Below are positions 13,984 through 24,385 of a stretch of 64,000 bases of DNA, piece after piece. Below the pieces are notes generated by a model. That model searched no databases and had not been told where the DNA came from. It worked only from the letters and a program-made list of their open reading frames with translations. The DNA lies in assembly GCA_002314875.1 (NCBI GenBank), contig DCHS01000017.1, positions 1 to 64,000 of the forward strand, read 5' to 3'. The translations under genes were made by a program, and so were the position numbers. Each line of letters starts with the position of its first letter. The stretch's first letter is position 1. This DNA is from Prevotellaceae bacterium UBA1746 (lineage in GTDB: Bacteria > Bacteroidota > Bacteroidia > Bacteroidales > Bacteroidaceae).

Positions 13984-15683
13984 AAATCACAAAGATATCC
14001 CTTCTCTTTCTGGCACTCAGTCTGAGCGCACTCTCTGGCATAGCCCAGACCGTTCGTCACCTCGGCGATGGAAACAACATTGTGACAGTCGATGGTAAGG
14101 AACCCCTCCTCATGCTTCCCATTCAGGAAGATGCTCCCGAGGCCCGCGTCATCATCGTCAAGGACTTCAATCCTGTTCAGACTCTTTATGTAAGACTTGC
14201 TCAGAGCCGAACAGACTACATGATGCCTCTCGATCTTTATAAGGCATACGGCATCAAAAATCAGCGTGAAGCAAAAACACAAAACTATTCTATTAAAATA
14301 CTCGGTGTTCAGACCGATGCTATCTGTTGGAAAAATCTCCACACCGCTAGCACCTACGATAACAAAAACCACGAAAAATATCGTCCTGAATACCACTTCA
14401 CTCCCGCTTACGGTTGGATGAACGATCCCAACGGTATGTTCTACAAGGACGGAACCTGGCACCTCTTCTACCAGTATAACCCCTACGGTTCAATGTGGGG
14501 CAACATGCACTGGGGCCATGCTTCTTCAACCGACCTCATTCACTGGAACCAGCATTCCATCGCTGTTGAACCCGATGCCTGGGGTGCAGCATTCAGCGGA
14601 AGTTGCGCTATTGACCACGACAACACTGCTGGTTTTGGCAAAGATGCTGTCATTGGTTTCTACACTTCTGCTGGCGAACGTCAGACTCAAAGCCTCATCT
14701 ACAGCACTGACGGTGGTGAAAACTTCCACAAGTATGAAGGCAATCCGGTTATCACAAGCGATCAGCCTGACTTCCGTGATCCAAACTTCTTCTGGCACGA
14801 GCCTACTCAGCGTTGGATCATGCTCCTCGCAGTAGGTCAGGAATTACAGTTCTTTTCTTCAAAGGACCTCAAGGACTGGAAAAAAGAAAGCAGTTTTGGT
14901 CACATTAACGAATTTGATGCTCCCACCCTTGCTGCAGGCTATGGTAATCACTCTGGTGTTTGGGAATGTCCCGATATGTTCGAACTCAAGTTCAAGAACG
15001 AAAAGACCAAGAAGGAAGAAAGCAAGTGGGTGCTCATCTGCAACATCAACCCTGGCGGTCCAAACGGCGGTAGCGCTACTCAGTACTTCATCGGTCAGTT
15101 TGATGGTCATAAGTTCATCTGCGAAGATGAGCCCGAAGAGACCAAATGGATGGACTATGGCAAAGACCACTACGCAACAGTTAGTTTCTCTGGTGCTCCC
15201 AATGACCGCCACTCAGTTATCGCCTGGATGAGTAACTGGCAGTATGCTAACAATGTTCCCACCATGCAGTACCGCAGCGGTAACAGCATCGTTCGCGATC
15301 CCTTCCTCTATCAGGCTAACGGTGAAACTTATCTTGGCAGTCGTCCTGCTACAGAATATGATGAAAAGGGTCTTGATCAGGTTGTGAAAATAAAGGGTAG
15401 CAGCACGATTACCTTGAGCAATGATGAAGGCGAAGAATTCGTTATCATTTACGACCAGAAAGAAATGACCTTGACAATTGACCGTAGCAAGAGCGGTGAA
15501 ACTGCTTTCTCTCCTGATTTCGCAGTACCCATTGTTGCACCCGTTCATAAGAAACTTACTTCTCTCCGTTTCTTCATCGACCGTTGCAGCGTAGAACTCT
15601 TCGGAAACAATGGCGAAGTAGTTATGACAAATCTAGCATTCCCTAAGTCAACCTTTAACAAGATTGAAGTTAGCAAGAACTAA
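13980..15683 (+). CDS. GH32 fructan hydrolase, periplasmic, with N-terminal DUF4980-like domain
   Basis: GH32 enzymes release fructose from levan, inulin or sucrose. The 567-residue protein has a signal peptide (SGIA then Q23), an extra N-terminal beta domain at about 24-125 as in Bacteroidetes exo-acting GH32 enzymes, and a five-bladed propeller with the three catalytic motifs: D149 nucleophile in WMNDPNG, R266-D267-P268, and acid/base E329 in ECPD. The C-terminal beta-sandwich (about 450-565) is short. The Q after the signal and absence of a lipobox suggest the periplasm, where it would trim imported oligosaccharides. It is the first gene of the fructan operon. Confidence 0.95.
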   Translation: MKITKISLLFLALSLSALSGIAQTVRHLGDGNNIVTVDGKEPLLMLPIQEDAPEARVIIVKDFNPVQTLYVRLAQSRTDYMMPLDLYKAYGIKNQREAKTQNYSIKILGVQTDAICWKNLHTASTYDNKNHEKYRPEYHFTPAYGWMNDPNGMFYKDGTWHLFYQYNPYGSMWGNMHWGHASSTDLIHWNQHSIAVEPDAWGAAFSGSCAIDHDNTAGFGKDAVIGFYTSAGERQTQSLIYSTDGGENFHKYEGNPVITSDQPDFRDPNFFWHEPTQRWIMLLAVGQELQFFSSKDLKDWKKESSFGHINEFDAPTLAAGYGNHSGVWECPDMFELKFKNEKTKKEESKWVLICNINPGGPNGGSATQYFIGQFDGHKFICEDEPEETKWMDYGKDHYATVSFSGAPNDRHSVIAWMSNWQYANNVPTMQYRSGNSIVRDPFLYQANGETYLGSRPATEYDEKGLDQVVKIKGSSTITLSNDEGEEFVIIYDQKEMTLTIDRSKSGETAFSPDFAVPIVAPVHKKLTSLRFFIDRCSVELFGNNGEVVMTNLAFPKSTFNKIEVSKN

Positions 15684-15719
15684 TACTTTTATTAAGAAAT
15701 TCATAATAAAATTATCACT

Positions 15720-16880
15720 ATGAAATCAAATAAGTTAGCCGTAATCTCAGTTATGCTGTGCTTCTTCACTATGGGTTTTGTTGACCTTGTAGGTATCGCC
15801 AGCAACTATGTTAAGGAAGATCTGATGCTTTCAGACTCAATAGCCAACATCTTCCCCTCTCTCGTATTCTTCTGGTTCCTTCTCTTCAGTGTTCCCACTG
15901 GAATGTTGATGAACAAGATCGGCCGAAAAAACACCGTTCTTCTTTCACAAGTAGTAACCGTTGTTTCTTTGATCCTCCCCCTCTTTGGTGAGAACTTTCC
16001 CTTAATGCTCATTGCCTTCTCATTGCTCGGCATTGGTAACACCTTAATGCAGACCTCCCTTAACCCCCTCGTAACCCAGGTCATCCAAGGCAATCTGGCT
16101 TCTACGCTTACTTTTGGACAGTTCGTTAAGGCTATCGCCTCCTTCCTTGCACCTTATCTTGCTATGTGGGGCGCCCTTGAAGTCATCCCCTCTTGCGGTT
16201 ACGGTTGGCGTGTTCTCTTTGCTATCTACTTTGTAGTGTGTGTGCTCGCAGCCCTCTTACTCTATGCTACACCTATTAACGAAGAAAAGGCTGAAGCCTC
16301 AGAACACACCCTCGGCCAGCAGTTCGCTGCATGCTTTAAGTTATTGGCAAAGCCCGTTGTCGTTCTTTCTTTTCTCGGTATCATCTGCCACGTGGGTATC
16401 GACGTTGGTACCAACACTACCGCTCCCAAGCTTTTGATGGAACGTCTCGGCATGACCCTCAACGAGGCAGCATTTGCAACCAGCCTCTACTTCATCTTCC
16501 GTACCATCGGTTGTTTGACCGGCAGTTTCTTCCTCCGCGTCCTTAAGACCCGCACCTTCTTCGTCATAAGCGTGATTTGTATGGCACTTTCAATGGCAGG
16601 TATGTTCATTGGAACAGACAAGGCTGTTCTCTACGCAGCCATCGCCCTCGTAGGTTATGGTAACAGCAACATATTTTCTATGTGCTTTGCAAACGCACTC
16701 CAGGCACTTCCCGAAAAGAAGAACGAGATTAGCGGTCTCATGATTATGGGTCTCTTCGGTGGTACACTCTTCCCCATTGCAATGGGTGTTGCTTCTGACG
16801 CTATCGGTCAGATTGGTGCAGTAGCCGTAATGACCATCGGTGTTCTCTACTGTGTATTCTTTAGTTTCAAAATCAAATAA
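15720..16880 (+). CDS. Major facilitator sugar porter, probable fructose transporter
   Basis: The 386-residue protein has about twelve membrane helices, the MFS loop motif GMLMNKIGRKN near residues 60-71 and GYGNSNIFSMCFA in the second half. Position between the periplasmic GH32 and the fructokinase indicates inner-membrane import of fructose, as the similarly placed porter does in the B. thetaiotaomicron fructan locus. The gene lies 36 bp after GH32 and 11 bp before the kinase. Substrate is inferred from context only. Confidence 0.88.
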   Translation: MKSNKLAVISVMLCFFTMGFVDLVGIASNYVKEDLMLSDSIANIFPSLVFFWFLLFSVPTGMLMNKIGRKNTVLLSQVVTVVSLILPLFGENFPLMLIAFSLLGIGNTLMQTSLNPLVTQVIQGNLASTLTFGQFVKAIASFLAPYLAMWGALEVIPSCGYGWRVLFAIYFVVCVLAALLLYATPINEEKAEASEHTLGQQFAACFKLLAKPVVVLSFLGIICHVGIDVGTNTTAPKLLMERLGMTLNEAAFATSLYFIFRTIGCLTGSFFLRVLKTRTFFVISVICMALSMAGMFIGTDKAVLYAAIALVGYGNSNIFSMCFANALQALPEKKNEISGLMIMGLFGGTLFPIAMGVASDAIGQIGAVAVMTIGVLYCVFFSFKIK

Positions 16881-16891
16881 AACAATATACC

Positions 16892-17800
16892 ATGAATAAC
16901 TATGTAGTAGGCCTCGGTGAGGCTCTTTGGGATTGTCTTCCCGAAGGTCGCAAGATTGGCGGTGCACCCGCAAACTTCGCATTCCATGCAGGTCAGTTTG
17001 GTTTCAACACCATCGCTATCAGTGCAATTGGCAAGGATGAACTCGGCGATGAAATCATCGAAAAGTTCCAAGAAAACAATCTCCGTCATCATCTTGAACG
17101 TGTAGATTTCCCCACCGGAACCGTTCAGGTAAAACTTGATGACAAGGGTATTCCTCAGTATGACATCTGCGAAGGTGTAGCATGGGACAACATCCCCTGG
17201 ACCGATGAGATTGCATTAATTGCCCGCAAGACCCGCGCCGTATGTTTCGGCAGCCTCGCTCAGCGTAACACTGTAAGCCGCGAGACCATCAAGCGTTTCC
17301 TGGCAACCATGCCCCGTATCACCGCTGATATCGGTAGTAGCGCAAGCAGCATGGAAACTCTCCGTATCTTCGACATTAACCTTCGTCAGCACTTCTACAA
17401 TCGCGAGATCATTGAAGAAAGCCTTCGTCAGTGCAACATTCTCAAGATCAACGACGAAGAACTTGAACTCATCGCTGAGATGTACGGTCTCAAGGCCATC
17501 AGTTCTGAAGACCAGTGCTGGGTACTCCTTTCAAAGTGGAACCTTAAAATGCTTATCCTCACCTGTGGTACTGACGGTTCATACGTATATAGCCCCGGCC
17601 AAGTTAGTTTCGTTCCTACTCCCATGGTAGAAGTTGCAGACACCGTAGGTGCTGGTGATAGCTTTACAGGAAGTTTTGTGGCTTCCATCTTAAAAGGCAG
17701 GACCATCCGCGAAGCACACGAGACTGCAGTTAAGGTCAGTGCATTTGTCTGCACCCAGAACGGAGCAATGCCTATTCTTCCTGAAGAACTCAAAAACTAA
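16892..17800 (+). CDS. PfkB-family fructokinase
   Basis: The 302-residue cytoplasmic kinase begins with the PfkB pattern GLGEALWDCLP, continues with IGGAPANFAFHAGQFG (about 23-38), and ends with DTVGAGDSFTGSF, in which D256 is the catalytic base. It would phosphorylate fructose brought in by the upstream porter, feeding glycolysis. The neighbouring SusC gene starts 10 bp later, which suggests one transcript for the kinase and uptake genes. Confidence 0.93.
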   Translation: MNNYVVGLGEALWDCLPEGRKIGGAPANFAFHAGQFGFNTIAISAIGKDELGDEIIEKFQENNLRHHLERVDFPTGTVQVKLDDKGIPQYDICEGVAWDNIPWTDEIALIARKTRAVCFGSLAQRNTVSRETIKRFLATMPRITADIGSSASSMETLRIFDINLRQHFYNREIIEESLRQCNILKINDEELELIAEMYGLKAISSEDQCWVLLSKWNLKMLILTCGTDGSYVYSPGQVSFVPTPMVEVADTVGAGDSFTGSFVASILKGRTIREAHETAVKVSAFVCTQNGAMPILPEELKN

Positions 17801-17810
17801 ATAAAAATAT

Positions 17811-20800
17811 ATGAAAAAGCATCTTGTTTTTGCTGCGTTGGTAGCCATGAGTCTCGGAACTCAGGCATTCGCCAACAATTCAGTGATTGAGCGCGTTTAT
17901 ATCGTGCAGCAATCATCACCCTGCCAGGGTACTGTGACAGACGCCAACGGCGAAGCCCTCATCGGTGCTTCTGTACTTGTAATGGGTACAACAAACGGCG
18001 CTATGGTTGATGATGACGGTCATTTCACCCTCACTGGTGTTAAGCCCGGTTCTACACTACGCATCAGTTATATAGGTTATGTAACTCAGGAAGTAAAGTG
18101 GGAAGGCGGTCCCCTCAACATCGTTTTGAAGGAAACCGCTAACGATCTTGATGAAGTTGTTGTTGTTGGTTATACGACTCAGCGTAAGGCAGACCTCACG
18201 GGTTCTGTAAGTGTTGTTAAGACTAAGGAACTTCAGACCACCTCAGACACCGACCCCATGCGTGCACTTCAGGGTAAGGTTGCCGGTATGACCGTTACCG
18301 CTAATGGTTCACCCTCAGGTACTGGTACCGTTCGTATCCGTGGTATTGGTTCTTTCAACTCCAGCCAGGATCCCCTCTATGTCATTGACGGTGTTGCTAC
18401 CACCTCTACTCTCAATTCACTCAACATGAACGATATTGAGTCTATGCAGGTATTGAAGGATGCTGCTTCTGCCAGCATTTACGGTAGCCGTGCAGCAAAC
18501 GGTGTCATCATCATCACCACCAAGAAGGGTAAGAAGGGAGACAAGGTTAAGGTTGACTTCAACGCAAATCTCACCACTCAGTTCTATACCAACCAGTCTA
18601 CCATGGATCTGCTTGACTCTAAGCAGTACGCAACAGCCATGGCACAGGCTGCGCTCAACGACGGTATAGACCCTGTTACCTACGCTGCAAACTACGGTTT
18701 GAACCTCAATGCAGCAAGCGGTTTCGGTATCCAGGCATGGAACCCCGCAACCCAGAGTTATCAGGATTACACTGTTAACGGTCTCTACGATGGTTACATC
18801 AACAACTCTCGTACCATGATGCTTAGCAACACCGATTGGCTGAAGGAAATCAGCCGCGTCGGCGTCAGCCAGCACTACGACCTTTCTTTGAGCAACGCAA
18901 CTGACAAGAGCAGCGTCATGTTCTCTCTCGGTTACAAGGACAATCAGGGTATTTTGAAGTACACCAACTTCAACAACCTCGCTGCCCGCGTTAATTCCTC
19001 TTTCAATGTCAACCGTTTCGTGACCATCGGTGAAAATCTCACCATCAGCCACACCAACCAGGTTGACTGCCAGCCCCTCGAGAACGCGCTCAAGATGTCT
19101 AGCATCGTTCCTGTTTATGAAGTAGACGGTGAAACCTTCGGTGGTCCTGTAGGCGGTATGAGTGACCGTCACAATCCTCTCCGCGAACTTTACTTCAACA
19201 AGGACAACAGCCTCGAAGTTTGGCGTATTTTTGGTAACACCTATATTGATGTAAAGCCCTTTGAAGGCCTCGTTCTTCGCAGCAACTTCGGTGTTGACTA
19301 CGATGCAGCCTTTATCCACAGCATTGGCAAGACTTTCCACTCTGACGTTGTAAACAATGCTACAGCATCTACCACTGTCAGCCAGGCTAACGACCTCAAG
19401 TGGACTTGGACCGGTACTGCAAATTATCACACCACCATTAAGGAAGTTCATCATCTCAACCTCCTTGCCGGTATGGAACTTTACCGTCAGATCCGTCAGG
19501 ATTTCTCTGGCTACGCTGAAGGTTTTGACATTGAGACGCTCAAGTATATGTGGCCTGACGCAGCAACGGGTGTTGACCGTGTTACCGGTAACGAAAACGG
19601 CTATGCTCTCGTCAGCTTCTTCGGTAAAGCAGAATACGACTGGAAGGACCTCCTCCTTGCTTCATTCACCATCCGTCATGACGGTTCCAGCCGCTTCGGT
19701 AAGAACAACCGTTACGGTACCTTCCCCGCAGCAACCCTCGGTTATCGTCTTTCCAAGCACTTCAAGTATGATTGGATGGATGACCTCAAGATTCGTGCAA
19801 GTTGGGGTCAGACCGGTAACCAGGCTATCTCAAACACCGCTCGTTTCAGCCTCTTCGTTGCGGACTACGGTGATGACCGCGTAACCTCTACAGCATACGA
19901 CCTTAATCTCCAAGGCGGCGGTACTCTTCCCTCTGGTTTCCGTACCACACAGAGTGCAAACGACAACTTGAAGTGGGAAACTACCGAACAGTGGAATGCC
20001 GGTCTCGACTGGACCTTCTTCCACGGCAAGTTCTTCGGTTCTGCTGATGCATTCGTTAAGAAGGTTAAGGATATGCTTATCTCTCCTGCTTACCTCGGTG
20101 CAATGGGTGAAGGTGGTGCTAGCTGGCTCAACGGTCCCAGCCTCCAAAACTGGGGTATGGAATTCACCGCTGGCTATCGCGGTCGTACTGCTACTGGATT
20201 TGAATATAACATCACCGGTAACCTTGATTTCTTCCGCAGCAAGGTAACTTACCTCCCAGAAACCACCACTGGTTCCTATGTTCACACCACTACGCAGAAC
20301 CTTGTTGAAGCAGGTGTTCCTTACGGTAGCATTGTAGGTTATGTATGCGAAGGTCTATATCAGACAAAGGAAGAAGTGATGGCATGCGGTCAGGAAAATG
20401 CTCGTCTCGGTGGTTTGAAGTATGCCGACCTCGATGGTAACGGTATCATCAATGCCAACGACCAGACATGGATCTTTGATCCCGTTCCTGCATTCTCTTA
20501 CGGTTTGAACTTTGAACTCAAGTACAAGGGCTTCGATTTAACCGCATTCTTCCAGGGTGTATGCAACCAGGATGTTTACAACAACCAGAAATTCCAGACT
20601 GACTTCTGGAGTATTACTGACCCCGGTAGCAATAAGGGTCGTCGTAACCTCGACGCCTGGACTACCGACAATACCTCCAGCACTATCCCCGCGCTCACCA
20701 CAGCCAATACGGCTGACGAAGGTCGCGCATCAAGCTACTTCGTAGAAAATGGTTCTTATCTCAAACTCCGTACCCTCCAGTTCGGTTACAATTTGGGCGA

Positions 20801-20966
20801 GAATCCTCTCCAGAAACTCCACATGAGCAACGCACGCATCTACGTTAGCGGCCAGAACCTCTTCACCTTGAAGAGCAGCAGCCTTACCTGCAGCGATCCT
20901 GAAAATCCCAATTGGGCATATCCTATCGCTACCAGTTTCTCTATTGGTATTCAGCTCGGCTTCTAA
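17811..20966 (+). CDS. SusC-family TonB-dependent outer-membrane transporter
   Basis: The 1051-residue protein has a signal peptide (ending near QAFA), a carboxypeptidase-regulatory-like beta domain (about 38-108, CQGTVTDANGEALIGASV), a TonB-box-like DEVVVVGY at 114-121, a plug domain (about 130-240, LYVIDGV, VLKDAASASIYGSRAANGVI) and a large beta-barrel to the C-terminal phenylalanine. With the downstream SusD it forms a lidded importer for fructan oligosaccharides, driven by TonB. Long minus-strand open frames inside it are codon-bias shadows. Confidence 0.97.
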   Translation: MKKHLVFAALVAMSLGTQAFANNSVIERVYIVQQSSPCQGTVTDANGEALIGASVLVMGTTNGAMVDDDGHFTLTGVKPGSTLRISYIGYVTQEVKWEGGPLNIVLKETANDLDEVVVVGYTTQRKADLTGSVSVVKTKELQTTSDTDPMRALQGKVAGMTVTANGSPSGTGTVRIRGIGSFNSSQDPLYVIDGVATTSTLNSLNMNDIESMQVLKDAASASIYGSRAANGVIIITTKKGKKGDKVKVDFNANLTTQFYTNQSTMDLLDSKQYATAMAQAALNDGIDPVTYAANYGLNLNAASGFGIQAWNPATQSYQDYTVNGLYDGYINNSRTMMLSNTDWLKEISRVGVSQHYDLSLSNATDKSSVMFSLGYKDNQGILKYTNFNNLAARVNSSFNVNRFVTIGENLTISHTNQVDCQPLENALKMSSIVPVYEVDGETFGGPVGGMSDRHNPLRELYFNKDNSLEVWRIFGNTYIDVKPFEGLVLRSNFGVDYDAAFIHSIGKTFHSDVVNNATASTTVSQANDLKWTWTGTANYHTTIKEVHHLNLLAGMELYRQIRQDFSGYAEGFDIETLKYMWPDAATGVDRVTGNENGYALVSFFGKAEYDWKDLLLASFTIRHDGSSRFGKNNRYGTFPAATLGYRLSKHFKYDWMDDLKIRASWGQTGNQAISNTARFSLFVADYGDDRVTSTAYDLNLQGGGTLPSGFRTTQSANDNLKWETTEQWNAGLDWTFFHGKFFGSADAFVKKVKDMLISPAYLGAMGEGGASWLNGPSLQNWGMEFTAGYRGRTATGFEYNITGNLDFFRSKVTYLPETTTGSYVHTTTQNLVEAGVPYGSIVGYVCEGLYQTKEEVMACGQENARLGGLKYADLDGNGIINANDQTWIFDPVPAFSYGLNFELKYKGFDLTAFFQGVCNQDVYNNQKFQTDFWSITDPGSNKGRRNLDAWTTDNTSSTIPALTTANTADEGRASSYFVENGSYLKLRTLQFGYNLGENPLQKLHMSNARIYVSGQNLFTLKSSSLTCSDPENPNWAYPIATSFSIGIQLGF

Positions 20967-21022
20967 CGCCAGGAGATGTTAGTATTTTCCGAAGTTTATT
21001 CTTAACAAAAAATTAGTCTGAA

Positions 21023-22774
21023 ATGAAACTTTCTAAGATATTCATGGTGGCTACCCTCGCTTTGGGTTTCCTTGCCACTTCCTGCGATGATTTCATCGAC
21101 GTGCAGCCCTCTGGTGTTGTCAATGATGAACTCGCATATTCCAGCCCCGAAGAGATGGTCACTGCAGCTTACGCTTCTCTCGGTAACTGCTGGTACTCTT
21201 ATCCTTTCAACCTATGGCCTTACGGTGACGTTGCTTCTGACGACGCTATGAAGGGAGGTTCTGGTGTAAATGACACTGGCTACCACCCCATGGAAATCTG
21301 GAGCGCTCTTACCAATGACCGTGGCGAACTTGACGAACTCTGGTATCGTCTCTATGTCAACATCAGCCGTTGCAACCGCGCTCTCATCGCTCTCGACGAA
21401 GGTGGTGAAAAACTCAGCGCTGACGTTTGCAAACAGCGTGTTGCTGAAGTGAAGTTCCTTCGTGCTCACAACTACTTCAAGCTCCTCCGCATGTGGTATC
21501 AGGTACCCTGGATTGACGAGCAGGTTGTAAGAGATCAGAGCCACGAAACAATCAAGAACAATGAACTGAGTAACGCTGAACTCTGGCAGAAGGTTATTGA
21601 TGATCTCACCGAGGCTTATAACGTTCTTTCCGAAGCAGGTCCTGGCACCACCGGTCGCGCTCACAAGGCTGCCGCTGCTGCATATCTCGCTAAAATTTAC
21701 CTCAACCTCGCTTATGGTGATGGTTACGAAAAGAACAACAAGACCGGCAACGTAAACAAGGATTACCTCAAGAAGGTTATTGAATACACTGACGAAGTCA
21801 ACAAGAGCGGTTATGGCTATATGGAAGACTATGGTGATCTCTTCCTCCCCGACTACAAGAACAACCGTGAAAGTGTATTCGCTGTTCAGTGTTCTGACTA
21901 CGAGTCTGACAACACCAAGTTCGGTCGTGCAAACTGGAGCAACATGCTCAATGGTTGCTGGGGTATGTGGAGCTGCGGTTGGGACTTCAACAAGCCTACC
22001 CAGAATCTCGTTAACGCCTTCAAGACTAAGGATGGTCTTCCTGACTTCGACAGTTGGAACAAGAAGGACGCTTATCCTGTTAATGGCGTTCCTACTGACC
22101 AGAAGTGGGATCCCCGTCTCTTCCACACCGTTGGTATTCCAACCTTCCCCTACAAGTATGAAGTTGAATACACCATGACGATGGACAACAGCCGTAACCC
22201 CGCTGATTACGGTTACTATACCTCTCTCAAGGAAGTTACCCAGCGTTCAAAGGGCGAAACCTTTAACTCTCCCTGGCAGGCATTCGACCAGAACGACTAC
22301 GTATTCCGTTATACTGACGTTATGCTCTGGCGTGCAGAAGCTCTCATCGAACTCGGTGGCTCTGACAATCTCTTAGCTGCTCGTGACATCATCAACGATA
22401 TTCGCCAGCGTGCCAAGAACTCTATCGGCAAGCACATCAGCTACGCTGCTAACCAGTGTGACATCGCTCTCTACCCCATCAGTTACTTCGCTTCTCAGGA
22501 AGTGGCTCGCAAGTGTCTCCGTTGGGAACGTCGTCTTGAAATGGCTATGGAACACGAACGTTTCTTCGACCTCCGTCGTTGGGGTGTTGCTTCTTCAACA
22601 CTTAACACGTTCTTCAAGAGCGAAAATGGCGCTGAATTCGAAGGCAAGGCTCACGGTGCTTACATGAAGGAAGCATACTTCACCACCGAAAAGAACGAGT
22701 ACTGGCCTATCGCTTACAACCAGCTCTATTATGTTCCCGGTCTCTACACTCAGAACCGTGGTTACACCAATTAA
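21023..22774 (+). CDS. SusD/RagB-family glycan-binding lipoprotein
   Basis: The 583-residue protein has a lipoprotein signal ending LATSC (C21), a SusD-like N-terminal helical region (about 22-230, with tetratricopeptide-like helices around RVAEVKFLRAHNYFKLLRMW) and the C-terminal RagB/SusD fold including RWERRLEMAMEHERFFDLRRWG (about 495-520). It caps the SusC barrel on the cell surface and holds fructan chains. The 56-bp gap from susC has no terminator. Confidence 0.97.
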   Translation: MKLSKIFMVATLALGFLATSCDDFIDVQPSGVVNDELAYSSPEEMVTAAYASLGNCWYSYPFNLWPYGDVASDDAMKGGSGVNDTGYHPMEIWSALTNDRGELDELWYRLYVNISRCNRALIALDEGGEKLSADVCKQRVAEVKFLRAHNYFKLLRMWYQVPWIDEQVVRDQSHETIKNNELSNAELWQKVIDDLTEAYNVLSEAGPGTTGRAHKAAAAAYLAKIYLNLAYGDGYEKNNKTGNVNKDYLKKVIEYTDEVNKSGYGYMEDYGDLFLPDYKNNRESVFAVQCSDYESDNTKFGRANWSNMLNGCWGMWSCGWDFNKPTQNLVNAFKTKDGLPDFDSWNKKDAYPVNGVPTDQKWDPRLFHTVGIPTFPYKYEVEYTMTMDNSRNPADYGYYTSLKEVTQRSKGETFNSPWQAFDQNDYVFRYTDVMLWRAEALIELGGSDNLLAARDIINDIRQRAKNSIGKHISYAANQCDIALYPISYFASQEVARKCLRWERRLEMAMEHERFFDLRRWGVASSTLNTFFKSENGAEFEGKAHGAYMKEAYFTTEKNEYWPIAYNQLYYVPGLYTQNRGYTN

Positions 22775-22806
22775 GTAGGTTATCAAGAAATTAAAATGTT
22801 ACAACA

Positions 22807-24321
22807 ATGAAAGTTTCTCATATTCTCCTTTCATCGGTTCTCCTTTTAGGCTTCACTGCCGGCTTCACCGCTTGTGGCACCGATGATTACGAAATCGCTG
22901 ACCCCATCCTCAGCCCCATCAGCGCAGAGAGTGTTACCGGTACTCTCCAGGGCGATGACTACATCATCACCTGGCCCAAGCAAGATAACCTCAAGATGCA
23001 GGTCGCTCTTTATGTAAACGGAGCAAAGTCTGGCGCTCAGGTTGTTGAAGGCAACACCTATACACACAAGGATCTCGACACCAATGTTCCTTACCAGTAC
23101 GTTCTCAAGACTACTGACGGCAGCAACTTCAGTTCTGGTGTTATCCACAGTTATACCCGTCTGGGTGCAAGCCGTATAGAAAGTATTTCTATGAGCCAGT
23201 TGGACAAGGCTAACGGATACGATGCCAAGGTCGAATGGCCTGCAGCAGCAGATGCCGACAAGATACTCCTCACCGCTACTAACGGCGCTGGTCGTACCAT
23301 CAACACCACGCTTGACGGTAAGGCAACTTCTTTCCTCATCGAAAATGTTCTCGACGAAGAAGTTTGGACGGTAACCCTCGTTGCACAGAATGCAAGTGGT
23401 AACAGCCGTACTACTCAGGGCAGTCTCCGTATTGGTAAGACCATGATCGGTTTCCTCAGTGAATATCCCACTCCCGAAGAACTCGTTGCTAACGGTGATG
23501 ATGATGAAGCAAGTGCATGGCTCTGGCTCCACAGCGAATATCCTACTGCTAAGTATGTTTACTTCGGCGATGTCAAGAGCGCTGCTGATCTCAACAGTTT
23601 CCGCGTTCTCTTCTGGCTCCGTGATATCGAAACCGGTAATGAGGCTGATGTCTTCACTTATCCCGCTTCTGTCACCAACGCTACTCCTGCCATCACAGAA
23701 TGGTACAAGAACGGTGGTAGTCTCCTCCTTTGGAGCCACGCTATGCCCTACGTTGAAAAGTTGGGCCGTATTCCCGAAGGCACCATTCAGGCAAATGATC
23801 GTGCTATCGGTACCGGTCAGGGTGGTATCAACAATGACGTTTGGCGTATGGCTGTAACCCTCACCCCCGGTGATCGCTTCACCAAAGATCACTCAACTCA
23901 CCCCATCTACAAGGGTCTCGAGACTTCTTCCAATGGTAATATTAAACTCATCGCCTTCAAGGGTGCAGGTTGGACCGAAGACCACAACTGTCTCTTCTTC
24001 AACTATCCTTCTGCTCTCACCGGCATCGGAAACCAGGAAGAAAGTTGCTACTCTCAGCTTACTCAGACCTACGGTATATACCCGCTCGGTACTTGGGACA
24101 GTCAGGTAGCATGGGTTAGCCAGCTCAATGTTTGGGAAGCTCAGCAGGGTAACACCGAATTCAAGGGTACCATCCTCTGCATCGGTAACGGTGGTTGCGA
24201 ATTCTCAATGAAGAACGCTGACGGTACTCCCGATAAGAGAGCCTATCCTAAGAACAACGCTTATCAGGAAAATGTCCTTACTCTTGCTAAGAATTCTCTC
24301 GAATACCTTAAGACCCGATAA
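22807..24321 (+). CDS. DUF4960 surface glycan-binding lipoprotein (SusE-position)
   Basis: The 504-residue protein has a lipoprotein signal ending FTAC (C23), two fibronectin-like beta domains (about 35-225) and a C-terminal domain of about 280 residues resembling DUF4960 (EYPTPEELVANGDDDEASAW onward, GGSLLLWSHAMPYVEKLG). Proteins in this place in the B. thetaiotaomicron levan locus bind levan at the surface, which is one reason to prefer levan as the substrate here. A clear terminator hairpin follows its stop. Confidence 0.85.
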   Translation: MKVSHILLSSVLLLGFTAGFTACGTDDYEIADPILSPISAESVTGTLQGDDYIITWPKQDNLKMQVALYVNGAKSGAQVVEGNTYTHKDLDTNVPYQYVLKTTDGSNFSSGVIHSYTRLGASRIESISMSQLDKANGYDAKVEWPAAADADKILLTATNGAGRTINTTLDGKATSFLIENVLDEEVWTVTLVAQNASGNSRTTQGSLRIGKTMIGFLSEYPTPEELVANGDDDEASAWLWLHSEYPTAKYVYFGDVKSAADLNSFRVLFWLRDIETGNEADVFTYPASVTNATPAITEWYKNGGSLLLWSHAMPYVEKLGRIPEGTIQANDRAIGTGQGGINNDVWRMAVTLTPGDRFTKDHSTHPIYKGLETSSNGNIKLIAFKGAGWTEDHNCLFFNYPSALTGIGNQEESCYSQLTQTYGIYPLGTWDSQVAWVSQLNVWEAQQGNTEFKGTILCIGNGGCEFSMKNADGTPDKRAYPKNNAYQENVLTLAKNSLEYLKTR

Positions 24322-24328
24322 TTGATTT

Positions 24329-24375
24329 TACCCAGATTTCAGGGTTTCTCTTGGAATCTGGGTACTTTTCTTTTT
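24329..24375 (+). terminator. Terminator-like hairpin inside the fructan operon
   Basis: TACCCAGATTTC (24329-24340) pairs with GGAATCTGGGTA (24353-24364), 11 Watson-Crick pairs plus one G-U, followed by CTTTTCTTTTT. It separates the DUF4960 gene from the surface GH32 gene, only 11 bp before the latter's ATG, so partial read-through or attenuation is likely. Confidence 0.75.
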
Positions 24376-24385
24376 ATTCAATATT

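Noticed and set aside
18417..19454. 345-codon minus-strand open frame inside susC
   Set aside because: It is antisense to a well-supported SusC gene, has no recognisable domain or signal, and arises from the codon bias of the plus strand.
22846..23892. 348-codon minus-strand open frame inside the DUF4960 gene
   Set aside because: It is a shadow of the lipoprotein gene with no supporting feature.
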